Below are positions 36,281 through 44,879 of a stretch of DNA of 64,000 nt, piece by piece. The notes below the pieces were generated by a model. It did not search any database. It was not told the origin of the DNA and worked only from the letters and a program-made list of their open reading frames with translations. Origin of the DNA: Spirochaetota bacterium (GTDB taxonomy: Bacteria; Spirochaetota; UBA4802; JAFGDQ01); NCBI GenBank assembly GCA_034190085.1, contig JAXHTS010000052.1, positions 62,001 through 126,000 of the forward strand, in the 5' to 3' direction. Position numbers and translations under genes: made by a program. The first letter of the stretch is position 1, and each line of letters opens with the position of its first letter.

Positions 36281-38992
36281 ATGGAAAGAGGGAAAATAGT
36301 AGAAAAGTTGAATTCCTTGTTTAATGAAGAGCAGTGGGGACGAATTGAACCAAAGGATATTGGTATATCTAAGTTTAAAATATTAGATGATCTCTTTAAT
36401 AGTATTGTAAGTGAAGGACTGTTGCAAGAGGTGCTCACTATTTGTAAGGAACATATTGATAATTATTCAGAATCTATTACGGCCTCCTATCTTATTGGAC
36501 TTATTGGACATCATATTGATCAGATTGAGGATACAGTTCAATTGAGAAAATTGATTGATATCTTTATTCGAAATCATAAATGGATCGTTGTAGAGAGAAT
36601 TGCTGAAAAAGTGCTAGAATATGGAGAAAATAGCGTTGCCCTCAAGGCCCTTGCCACAAGTCTTGAGAGAATGGGACGAAATAGAGAAGCGATACCAGTA
36701 TTGGAAAGCCTCCTCAAAATAGATAGATTTGATGCTGATGTTGCTAAAAAGCTTGCCTTTGCGATAATTGAAGATGATTCAGAGAAGAGCATTCAGTATA
36801 TGAAACTCTCTATTGAAGGATTTATTAAAAGCGGGAATTATGAAGAGATAACTGAACTTTGGAGCAAGCTAATATCTGTATCATGGGAAGATATTCAATT
36901 CTTTGAAAGAATTGAGAGGATGCTAATTGAGGCCAGCCAGACTGAAATGGTTTCCAGCCTGCTGAAATTGTTGATGCATAAATACATGGAGCAGGAGAAT
37001 ATTGATCAGTCTATCGATTTATTGAGAAAGATACTTGAATATACCCCAAATGATAATGTAGCAAGGAATGAATTAATAAAATGTTATGAGAAGAAGTATG
37101 GAGAGCATTCTCAATACCAACAATTTTTGAAGATATCAAAATTAAATAACTTTAAGTATTCAGTAAAACATGCGATTCAGAATTTTGAAAAGAATATTGT
37201 TTTTGATAAAGCGAACTATGTTATCCATCGATCATGGGGGATAGGTAAGATAACTGATATTGACAGTGAATATATAACGATTGATTTTCAAGATAAGACA
37301 GATCATAGGATGTCTATTCAGATGTCTCTTCAATCTTTAACCCCTGTTAATAAAGATCATATTTATGTAATGGAGTATGAAGATTTTGGAACAATAGAAG
37401 CAATTTTTAAAGAGGACTTCAGACATTTTTTTGAGTTATTAATTAAGTCATACGAAGGCACAATTACATTAGCTGATATTAAAAAGGAACTGATCCCAAA
37501 ATATATAGATGCAAAGGGTTGGTCAAAGTGGTGGAGCAAGACTAGAGTTGAGCTAAAAAAAGATCCTCATTTCCATTTCTCTGAGAAGAGGAAGGATCTA
37601 ATTATTATGAGGGATAGACCTGTTACCTTTGCTGAGGAATTGTTAAATATCTTTACTAAAGCCGAATCATTTAGTGAAAAATTAGATGTTGCAATAGAAT
37701 TTATAAATAATATTGAGATAGAAGATGGAGCGTCAGTATCTCAATATTTTATAGATTATTATACAGATGAGGGTAAGGATGGCTCCCCAACTAAGCGGAT
37801 TCTATCCTATTTTGTACTGAGAGGCCTTTCAAGGTATATTGATCCCAAGAAGATCAAGATTGACGCCATCAGAGAAAAGGTTGTTCATTTTATTAAAGAG
37901 AGTAACGAGATTCCCTTGATATCCCTGAAGATCAATTCATACGATTATAAAAAGGATCTTGTAAATTTAATAGAGGATGTGAGGGAGGACTGGCCCAATA
38001 TTGTATCTGAGATTCTATTTGAAACACCGGTTAGAATCCACAAATATATATTCAACAACCTGATTAGGGCTCATGAGTATAATATTATAAATAATTTTAT
38101 TGATAGGGTTATAACCGGCGCAAAACAATATCCAGATATTTTTATCTGGGTTGCTAAAAATATTTTAACTAAAAGCTGGGATTATGATTGGTTGGATTTT
38201 TCCAAGGATAGAATGATTCTTACATTTTTCAGATTATTAAATGAATTAAAGAAGATTGAAACCAAGGGAAATCGGCGTAAGAATATGATGATTGATATTC
38301 TCTATGATAATGAATGTACTGTCTTGATTGATATTGTTGATCAAAATGAGGAATCATTCATTAGTAAAATATATGATCTCTTTAGTAGTGTAACCTATAT
38401 AGATGAAACACACATTGAAAAGTTTTATGCTATAATAAAAAATAAATATCCTGAATTTCAAGTGAAGACGCACCTTCAGGTTGCGGAGGATTGGGATATT
38501 GATGTAGAGAAGTTGATAGTCTCACAAGAGGGTTACGACAGGATGAGGGCTGAGTTGAATCGAATGGTGAATGTTGAGATGGCTAGTCTGTCAAAGGAGT
38601 TGGCAAAGGTGTCTGATGTATCCGGGGATATTAAGGAGAATGTGGAATATAATGCATTGATGGAAAAGCAGGCGATATTGAAGATGGCAATTAATAAACT
38701 TGAGGATGAATTGAAAAAGGCTGAGATTTTGAATATAGATAATATTTCAAGGGATGTTGTGGATATTGGGGCTAATGTTATATGTGAGGATATTAAGACA
38801 GGAGAGAGGGATAGTTACATATTGCTTGGTCCATGGGATGCGGATTATGAGAAAAAAATTCTTTCCTACAGATCACCCATAGCTAAGGTGCTATTGGGTA
38901 AGGGTATTGGTGAGGAGATTGATATGAAGATTGGGGATGATGAGAGACGATTGAGGATTTCAGCAATAGAGAGATATACGGAGATAGGATGA
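36281..38992 (+). CDS. greA: Spirochaete-type extended transcript cleavage factor GreA
   Basis: About 903 residues. The last ~160 are a complete GreA: coiled-coil EKLIVSQEGYDRMRAELNRM, tip motif SGDIKENVEYNALMEKQ with acidic residues that stimulate RNA cleavage, and the FKBP-like end with SYRSPIAKVLLGKGIGEEI. The first ~740 are an extension of helical repeats with a beta segment (ANYVIHRSWGIGKITDIDSE) resembling CarD/Tudor RNA-polymerase-interaction domains. Such giant GreA proteins are known from Leptospira and Treponema. I start at ATG 36281, 7 bases after GGGG; GTG 36245 and ATG 36275 are alternatives. A tRNA-Leu gene follows 54 bases later. Confidence 0.9.
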   Translation: MERGKIVEKLNSLFNEEQWGRIEPKDIGISKFKILDDLFNSIVSEGLLQEVLTICKEHIDNYSESITASYLIGLIGHHIDQIEDTVQLRKLIDIFIRNHKWIVVERIAEKVLEYGENSVALKALATSLERMGRNREAIPVLESLLKIDRFDADVAKKLAFAIIEDDSEKSIQYMKLSIEGFIKSGNYEEITELWSKLISVSWEDIQFFERIERMLIEASQTEMVSSLLKLLMHKYMEQENIDQSIDLLRKILEYTPNDNVARNELIKCYEKKYGEHSQYQQFLKISKLNNFKYSVKHAIQNFEKNIVFDKANYVIHRSWGIGKITDIDSEYITIDFQDKTDHRMSIQMSLQSLTPVNKDHIYVMEYEDFGTIEAIFKEDFRHFFELLIKSYEGTITLADIKKELIPKYIDAKGWSKWWSKTRVELKKDPHFHFSEKRKDLIIMRDRPVTFAEELLNIFTKAESFSEKLDVAIEFINNIEIEDGASVSQYFIDYYTDEGKDGSPTKRILSYFVLRGLSRYIDPKKIKIDAIREKVVHFIKESNEIPLISLKINSYDYKKDLVNLIEDVREDWPNIVSEILFETPVRIHKYIFNNLIRAHEYNIINNFIDRVITGAKQYPDIFIWVAKNILTKSWDYDWLDFSKDRMILTFFRLLNELKKIETKGNRRKNMMIDILYDNECTVLIDIVDQNEESFISKIYDLFSSVTYIDETHIEKFYAIIKNKYPEFQVKTHLQVAEDWDIDVEKLIVSQEGYDRMRAELNRMVNVEMASLSKELAKVSDVSGDIKENVEYNALMEKQAILKMAINKLEDELKKAEILNIDNISRDVVDIGANVICEDIKTGERDSYILLGPWDADYEKKILSYRSPIAKVLLGKGIGEEIDMKIGDDERRLRISAIERYTEIG

Positions 38993-39046
38993 TATACCTT
39001 CTTGGTCCGTAAGGACATTAACTGGATATATTAGATATATTTTTAG

Positions 39047-39130
39047 GCCGCGATGGCGGAATTGGTAGACGCGTCAGGTTCAGGGTCTGGTGGGCTTATG
39101 CCTGTGAGGGTTCAAGTCCCTCTCGCGGCA
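39047..39130 (+). tRNA. tRNA-Leu (anticodon CAG)
   Basis: 84 bases. Acceptor stem GCCGCGA (39047-39053) with TCGCGGC (39123-39129), discriminator A at 39130. D-arm GGCGGAATTGGTAGACGC, anticodon stem-loop TCAGG-TTCAGGG-TCTGG with CAG, long type-II variable arm TGGGCTTATGCCTGT, and T-arm AGGGTTCAAGTCCCT. CCA not encoded. It reads CUG codons. Confidence 0.97.
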
Positions 39131-39149
39131 ATTCAAGATAATTAGGGTG

Positions 39150-40196
39150 TTAGAACCACTCGATTACCTTGTTACCTAATAGAATAACCCTATCCTTCAA
39201 CTCTTCGGAGGCAGAGATATTCATATCAAGATCAATGAATACCGCTGAAATATTTTTGTCATGTTTTACAAATTGCATAGCTTTTCTTCCCCCCATAATG
39301 AATAGGGCTGTGGCTAGTGCATCGGACTGCACGGGATCAATGGATATCACTGAAACGGAGGAGAAGGTTTTCGATGGGAAGCCGGTTTTAGGATCGATTA
39401 TGTGATGATATCTCTTATCCTTGTATATGACGTATCTCTCATAATCTCCGCTTGTGGCAATGGATTCCATATCATCAAGGGTTAGGGAAAGGATAATATT
39501 TTTCTCTCTGGGATTCCTAACACCTACGCGCCATGGATTATTAAACTTCTTCCCAATTACTTGAAGATCTCCGCCTGCCTCAACAATAGCGCAATCTATC
39601 CCTATTCTCCTTAAACATTCGATACCCTTATTTATAGCATATCCCTTGGCTATTCCACCAAGACCAATTCGTGTTTTCCTGTTATTTATTTTAACGCTGA
39701 GATTATCAGGATTAAGTTGAATATGTCGATAATCTAACATCGGTAATAGCTTCAAAACCTCATCTCTTCTTGGCGGCACAAAGGGATTTCTACGGAAATT
39801 CCATAGATGGGAAATTGAGGCAAAGGTTATATCAAAACAACCATTAGTTCTAGTGGATGTCTCAATAGAGGTTTCTAATAATGAAAAGGTCTCTTCAGAT
39901 ACAATCACAGGTCTCTTCATGGCAAGGTTGTTTATTCTGTAAACATCGCTCTCCTGTCTGAAGGGACTCATTATTTTCTCTAGGCGACCTATTTCATTGA
40001 ACACAAGTTCAGCAGACCTATTCGCTCTTTTCTCGGAGTCCGTGATTAGTGTAAGATTTACTATAGTCCCGAGGAGAGATGTGTTGTGATTGTAGATGGA
40101 TTTCTTTTTGCATGAGTTGAGTAATAATGAAACCGATAGAAACAATATTATCACCCTACAAGGACTATATCTATATTGTAAGTTAAGGCTGATCAT
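39150..40196 (-). CDS. apbE: FAD:protein FMN transferase ApbE, lipoprotein
   Basis: A 348-residue exported ApbE. The signal ends at Cys29 (LLLNSC), a spirochaete-style lipobox, placing it on the periplasmic face. Enzyme motifs: GTIVNLTLI, FRQESDVYRINN, GCFDITFASISHLWNFRRNP, the Mg/FAD-binding GLGGIAKGYAINKG, VEAGGDLQVIG, ATSGDYERYVIYKDKRYHHIIDPKTG and SDALATALFIMGG. It attaches FMN covalently to Thr/Ser of target flavoproteins, such as subunits of Na+-pumping or Rnf complexes. It starts directly after the stop of the (broken) HAD gene (TAA-ATG), so the two were one operon. Confidence 0.93.
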   Translation of the reverse strand: MISLNLQYRYSPCRVIILFLSVSLLLNSCKKKSIYNHNTSLLGTIVNLTLITDSEKRANRSAELVFNEIGRLEKIMSPFRQESDVYRINNLAMKRPVIVSEETFSLLETSIETSTRTNGCFDITFASISHLWNFRRNPFVPPRRDEVLKLLPMLDYRHIQLNPDNLSVKINNRKTRIGLGGIAKGYAINKGIECLRRIGIDCAIVEAGGDLQVIGKKFNNPWRVGVRNPREKNIILSLTLDDMESIATSGDYERYVIYKDKRYHHIIDPKTGFPSKTFSSVSVISIDPVQSDALATALFIMGGRKAMQFVKHDKNISAVFIDLDMNISASEELKDRVILLGNKVIEWF

Positions 40197-40878
40197 TTAT
40201 CTTAATTCCTTTTCAATTGTTCTAATAATACACGGAATCTTGCTGAATCTATTAACTCTCCATTTTAAGTCTTTGAACTCGTTGTTTTCTGAAAATCCGA
40301 AAGAGCATCCTATAAAGGGAATTCCGTTCTCTATTGCTGCGATCATATCTGACTCCCTATCCCCGATCATTATAAGCAGATTATTTTTAGAAATGGTTTC
40401 CTTATAGTATCTAACAATATCGTTTTTCCCTCGAATCATGTTATCAATGGTTACAATAGGATAGGTGAAATATTTTTTTATATCCTTTGAATTTAGTATT
40501 GCTTCAATATAGTCTATTTTTCCATTGGAAGCAACAAGCATTGTATAACCTCTATTATAAATAGTCTCTAGCGTTACATAGACATCATCAAAGAGTTCCC
40601 CCCCCCCCCTCACATATTATCTGAGCCAAGCCCTGAGTACAGTAATCCACTACACGTTTAAGGTGATGGGCCCCTAATTCAGGAAAGAGTCTCTTAAATA
40701 TTATATCTGTAGGCATCCCGATCATTGACATTATTATATCTTTGTTTGGCAAGGCGATATCCATTGATGATTGTTTATTGAATATAGCAATACCAAGCTG
40801 GAAAGCATCTATAATAATGTCATTACAATCGAATATAGTGCCGTCTATGTCAAAGGCTATATAGGTCATATAATACAT
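40197..40878 (-). pseudogene. HAD-superfamily phosphatase, frameshifted at a 12-base G tract
   Basis: Two out-of-phase pieces together make one HAD hydrolase of about 220 residues. The N-terminal piece (start ATG 40878, or the ATG at 40869) has motif I AFDIDGTIFDCND and the helical cap, ending in IICEGGGGTL and a stop. The C-terminal piece continues in the other frame with GGGELFDDVYVTLETIYNRGY, motif II VASNGKID and motifs III/IV (GDRESDMIAAIENG). The join is at the run of 12 C on the plus strand (40598-40609); 11 or 14 bases would restore one frame. It resembles phosphoglycolate-phosphatase-type (Cof/PGP) HADs. Either a true phase-variable off state or a length error in sequencing. Confidence 0.8.
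40598..40609. repeat. Mononucleotide tract of 12 C (12 G on the coding strand)
   Basis: Inside the HAD phosphatase gene. Coding strand reads GAG, then a G run, then AACTC. A run of 12 gives a stop soon after; 11 or 14 gives an intact frame. It is the longest homopolymer of G/C that I see in the window. Confidence 0.9.
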
Positions 40879-41030
40879 ATTTATTATTACTTACTCTTTG
40901 TTGCAACCAAAATTGTGTTTATACTTCTATAGAAAGGAGAGTGAGGGATTTTATTCCTTGACTGGAATAATTTGATATTGTGTTTATATGTCAATGTATA
41001 AAGACATAAATGATCGTGGGGTATGGCATA

Positions 41031-41969
41031 TTGGATCTATCTATTCAGATAGGGGACTTTAAATTAAAGAATCCTATTTCCCTGGCTTCCGGTACAGCTG
41101 GATATGGGGAGGAGTTAGCTGTATTTATGGATATCTCACGTATTGGCGCTATCTTTACAAAGGGAATCTCGTTAGAGCCAAGAAGGGGTAACAGGGGACC
41201 CAGAATAGTCGAAACACCATCAGGTGTTTTAAACTCCATAGGTCTTGAAAATATTGGTTTGAATAGATTTTTGAAGGAGAAATTACCCTTTCTTTTGGAA
41301 AGGGGAGCAACAGTTATTCCAAATATTGCTGGATATTCTATTGATGAGAATGTGGAATTATGTAGGATATTGTCGAATACCAATGGGATACCTGCAGTGG
41401 AGTTAAATGTATCATGCCCGAATGTTAGCAAGGGGGGTATGGCTTTTGGGAGAGAGATGAATATCTTTTCAAAACTTATAAAGAGGGTAAGGAGAACCAC
41501 GGACAAGGTTTTAATAGTAAAATTATCTCCAAATGTTGCTGATGTTGTTGAGTTCGCTTCTGCTGCAAAAGATTTAGGGGCAGATGCAGTTTCTGCTGTT
41601 AACACATATTTGGGTATGAAAATAGATATAGAGAGAAGGAAGCCGCTTTTTTTTAATAAAGTTGCGGGTCTCAGCGGACCAGCGATAAGACCCCTTGCAG
41701 TAAGGACAGTATATGAGATATTTGATAGAGTCGATATACCAATAATTGGTATTGGCGGGATTACAGATATTGATGATGTTATTGAATTTATAATGGCAGG
41801 CGCTTCAGTAATATCAATCGGCACTATGAATATGATTAATCCAAGGGCGGGGATAGAATGCCTTGAAAATCTTGAAGAATATATGGAAATTCGAGGTATC
41901 AATTCCATGCATGAACTAATCGGATCAGCTCATAAGGGCTTTAATAAGAAACAATGGAGTGAGATATGA
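41031..41969 (+). CDS. pyrD: Dihydroorotate dehydrogenase, class 1B-type
   Basis: A TIM-barrel FMN enzyme oxidising dihydroorotate to orotate in pyrimidine synthesis. Motifs: FKLKNPISLASGTAGYGEE, GNRGPRIVETPSGVLNSIGL, VELNVSCPN with Cys as the catalytic base (class 1; class 2 uses Ser), VKLSPNVADVVE and IPIIGIGGITDIDDVIEFI. Cys indicates the cytosolic NAD-linked 1B form, which normally pairs with PyrK, not seen here. I start at TTG 41031 because GTGGGG (41016-41021) is 9 bases upstream and family members begin MDLS; the ATG at 41010 has no ribosome site. hisC overlaps its end by 4 bases. Confidence 0.92.
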   Translation: MDLSIQIGDFKLKNPISLASGTAGYGEELAVFMDISRIGAIFTKGISLEPRRGNRGPRIVETPSGVLNSIGLENIGLNRFLKEKLPFLLERGATVIPNIAGYSIDENVELCRILSNTNGIPAVELNVSCPNVSKGGMAFGREMNIFSKLIKRVRRTTDKVLIVKLSPNVADVVEFASAAKDLGADAVSAVNTYLGMKIDIERRKPLFFNKVAGLSGPAIRPLAVRTVYEIFDRVDIPIIGIGGITDIDDVIEFIMAGASVISIGTMNMINPRAGIECLENLEEYMEIRGINSMHELIGSAHKGFNKKQWSEI

Positions 41970-43018
41970 GATACTGGAATAGTCGATTACAGAAGATGTC
42001 AGCATATATTCCAGGGGAACAACCTGATAAGATAAATGAGTATATTAAGCTGAATACAAATGAGAATCCATTTTCACCATCAGAGGTGGTTCTGAATGCG
42101 ATAAAGAGTGCATGTAATGAACAACTGAGACTGTATCCCAATGTCACCTCTCAGTCTCTGAGGGAATCCTTTGCAAAGTTGAATAATATCGAAGTGGATA
42201 ATATTTTTGTGGGCAATGGATCTGATGAAATATTTACACTTATATTTAGAGGTTTTATTGATCCAGATGGATCGGCTGCTTTCCCCTATCCATCATATTC
42301 ACTCTATTATACAATGGCAGAGGCAAATGGTATAAAATATGATAGGATAAATCTCACAGATGAAATGGATGTCGATTTTACTAGATTCCTCGAAAAGCAG
42401 TATAACTTAGTAATAGTAGGCAATCCAAACAATCCAACTGGAAAGGGTTGTGATGAGGATGAAATAAGGATTTTTTTAGATCAATTTAACGGGCTTTTGG
42501 TTGTGGATGAGGCTTATGTAGATTTCTATGGCGAGACAGTGATTGAATTAGTCGAGGATTATGATAATCTCATAGTGACTAGATCATTCTCAAAATCCTA
42601 CTCTCTAGCTGGGCTTAGGATTGGTCTTGCTGTAGCAAATAGGGATATAATTAAGGGTTTATTTAAGCTGAAGGATTCTTATAATGTTGACAGACTCGCT
42701 GAAGTTGGGGCAAGGGCCGCATTGCTTGATATTAAGGGATTTGAATATAATATCCGCTTGGTGCTCGATAATAAGGAGTACTTAGAGGAGAATCTCGAAG
42801 AACTCGGTTTTGATATCATACCATCAAAGGCAAACTTCTTGTTTGTCAAACATCCGGAAATGCCTTCCAAGGATATCTTCGAGTTGTTAAAGGAGAAAAA
42901 GATATTGGTAAGGTATTTCGATGGATCAATTCAGTCAGACTATATTAGAATTACTGTTGGCACAATGTTAGAATTGAAAGCACTAATAAAGGAACTAACC
43001 TCTATATTGGAAGCCTGA
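41966..43018 (+). CDS. hisC: Histidinol-phosphate aminotransferase
   Basis: 350-residue class I/II aminotransferase of the HisC group: KLNTNENPFSPSEVV at the N-terminus, VGNGSDEIFTLIFRGF, GNPNNPTGKGC, VVDEAYVDFYG, and the PLP lysine Lys210 in TRSFSKSYSLAGLRIG. It converts imidazole-acetol phosphate and Glu to histidinol phosphate. Its ATG overlaps the pyrD stop (ATGA), so they are translationally coupled although they belong to different pathways. Its 3' end overlaps the convergent lipoprotein gene by 17 bases. Confidence 0.93.
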   Translation: MRYWNSRLQKMSAYIPGEQPDKINEYIKLNTNENPFSPSEVVLNAIKSACNEQLRLYPNVTSQSLRESFAKLNNIEVDNIFVGNGSDEIFTLIFRGFIDPDGSAAFPYPSYSLYYTMAEANGIKYDRINLTDEMDVDFTRFLEKQYNLVIVGNPNNPTGKGCDEDEIRIFLDQFNGLLVVDEAYVDFYGETVIELVEDYDNLIVTRSFSKSYSLAGLRIGLAVANRDIIKGLFKLKDSYNVDRLAEVGARAALLDIKGFEYNIRLVLDNKEYLEENLEELGFDIIPSKANFLFVKHPEMPSKDIFELLKEKKILVRYFDGSIQSDYIRITVGTMLELKALIKELTSILEA

Positions 43019-43622
43019 TTATCTTTCCATCAGTATTGGTGATAATATTTCTTTCAATAAGCTCATTTAGTGTAATCATATTATTTTCATATTTTAGAAC
43101 ATCATTTTTATCTATCCAGATGTTTAGCATCTCAGACTTATCCTTAAACCTCCAGTGAATTCCAAATACAATTCCGATAATTTCATTTTCTATAAAGAGG
43201 GTCTTGCAGGAATTGATGATAAAAAGCATATCCTGGATATTTTCTTTCAGTAAACTAGTCGCCCTTGTAAAATAGGAGGTCTTGGATAACTTTGAATCAG
43301 GGAGTGTTAATATATCAATACCTATATAGAGTTTGTTTTTACTATTATTTTTTTTATCATAATAAAAACCTATGCTATTATTCTTAATAGTTAAGTTTTT
43401 GCCTTCGGTGATAATTCTGGCAATACCAATGAGATGTCGGTAGTATTTTGTATGATAATGAGTTCCATTGGTCGTATATTGCTCAACCTTAACAAGAAAA
43501 CGATCATATTTTTTTATTTCATTATCTGAATAGTCCAATATCGCATTTTCTCTTTGGGACATCGATCCGCAAGTAGCAAAATAAAGCAGAAATAATGAAA
43601 TTAATATTTTTTTTATTATCAT
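43002..43622 (-). CDS. Putative lipoprotein of unknown function
   Basis: 206 residues. The N-terminus KKILISLFLLYFATCGS is a lipoprotein signal with acylated Cys18. The rest is a mixed alpha/beta sequence rich in Ile, Asn and Lys; I recognise no motif. It overlaps the convergent hisC by 17 bases. No ribosome site is evident in front of the ATG (TAATATTATATG). Low GC compared with its catabolic neighbours. Confidence 0.6.
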   Translation of the reverse strand: MIIKKILISLFLLYFATCGSMSQRENAILDYSDNEIKKYDRFLVKVEQYTTNGTHYHTKYYRHLIGIARIITEGKNLTIKNNSIGFYYDKKNNSKNKLYIGIDILTLPDSKLSKTSYFTRATSLLKENIQDMLFIINSCKTLFIENEIIGIVFGIHWRFKDKSEMLNIWIDKNDVLKYENNMITLNELIERNIITNTDGKIIRLPI

Positions 43623-43858
43623 ATAATATTAGTTATTTTCTGTTCAAATAATAAGTATTCTTAAATGTATAATTTTCAAAACATATTAAGATTTTTTCTG
43701 AAGAGACTATAACTAATATTAACATGAAACATATATTAAAAAAACCATTTTTTTGACAAAATGTGATTTATGATATATTGATTTGAATCCTATGGGTTTC
43801 AATAATATATACTAAGATTACTCTTAGATATATCGGAGTTGATTCAAATTCGTAATTA

Positions 43859-44731
43859 TTATGATTTGTTTCGCAGGTTAAGTATCTTTCGTGCTTCAGC
43901 TGGGCTGGCGATATCTCTTCCTGCCTCGCGAACAATATTGGCCAGCGCCTCAACTAACTGCCCATTGCCTGTAGCCTTTTCTCCGTTTGGCAAATAAAAG
44001 GTATCCTCAAGGCCTGTCCTTACATTACCTCCATATTCAACACATTTTCGGTGCAGATCCCATATCTCCTGTCGTCCAATGGCAATCACCTGCCAATGGC
44101 TTCCTTCAGGCATCTCCTCAATTAACAGGGGCAGCCAATTCGGTTTGGCCGGCATACCGCTAGCGACCCCCATCACTAATGAGAGGTGGGCATCACCATC
44201 GAACATCCTGTTTCGCTTATACAACCCTACGCTTCTCACAATTCCTGAATCAAAACACTCGAACTCTGGCACAACACCATTGGCATTCATGACATCCAAG
44301 AATTTTTTAACTTTCTCTACTGAATTATCAAAGAGCATTGGAGGCCATGCCCAGTTGCCATCGCTCTTTAGCTTTAAATAATTGAGTGAGCCTGCGTTGC
44401 ATGCAGCCATCTCCGGTTTGTATTTTTCAATACAAGCTGCTGGTTCGGAAATATCATCACCACCTACGCCAGTACTCATATTAATTATAATTTCTGGAAC
44501 GCGCTTTTTGATAGCCCCCAAGATTTTTCCCACAGATTCAACATCCCAAGTAGGAAGGAAACCCATCCCTTCTCTCTGGTCTCTGAAATGACAGTGAACG
44601 ATAGTTGCACCAGCATTGAATGCCTCCTCAGCCTGTTCAGCCATTTGATCTGGAGTAACAGGCACATTATACACTGCTGGATTAGTCGCAACACCCGTAA
44701 GTGCGCAGGTTACAATTGTCTTAGAACTCAT
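43859..44731 (-). CDS. Beta-keto acid cleavage enzyme (BKACE, formerly DUF849)
   Basis: A 290-residue TIM-barrel enzyme of the family typified by 3-keto-5-aminohexanoate cleavage enzyme (Kce), which splits a beta-keto acid with acetyl-CoA using Zn2+. Motifs: VTCALTGVATNPAVYNVPVTP, AGATIVHCHFRDQREG with two metal His, NMSTGVGGDD, and GSHWQVIAIGRQE. I start at ATG 44731 because GAGGAGGGA precedes it; the upstream ATG at 44764 lacks one. It lies 148 bases downstream of the broken acyl-CoA dehydrogenase on the same strand, and next to an intact dehydrogenase and a PrpD-like gene, suggesting a catabolic route to acetoacetyl-CoA. Confidence 0.9.
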   Translation of the reverse strand: MSSKTIVTCALTGVATNPAVYNVPVTPDQMAEQAEEAFNAGATIVHCHFRDQREGMGFLPTWDVESVGKILGAIKKRVPEIIINMSTGVGGDDISEPAACIEKYKPEMAACNAGSLNYLKLKSDGNWAWPPMLFDNSVEKVKKFLDVMNANGVVPEFECFDSGIVRSVGLYKRNRMFDGDAHLSLVMGVASGMPAKPNWLPLLIEEMPEGSHWQVIAIGRQEIWDLHRKCVEYGGNVRTGLEDTFYLPNGEKATGNGQLVEALANIVREAGRDIASPAEARKILNLRNKS

Positions 44732-44879
44732 TCTTCCCTCCTCATTACATAATAATTGTGACACTATATTTTCTTAAATGATCAGTGACATACGACTATC
44801 ATCATAATATATTATTAACAAGGCAAATTTGATCTTGTTAATATTATACCTTTTTAGAAAGGTATGGCCAGTTTTCTGC

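Noticed and set aside
41045-41908. Long open frame on the minus strand opposite pyrD
   Set aside because: It is the mirror of a strongly conserved gene in another frame, has low-complexity Ile/Ser composition and no ribosome site.
43752-43778. TTGACA with TATATT 15 bases later on the plus strand, antisense to the BKACE region
   Set aside because: The spacer is short and no plus-strand gene or hairpin follows; likely chance in AT-rich DNA.
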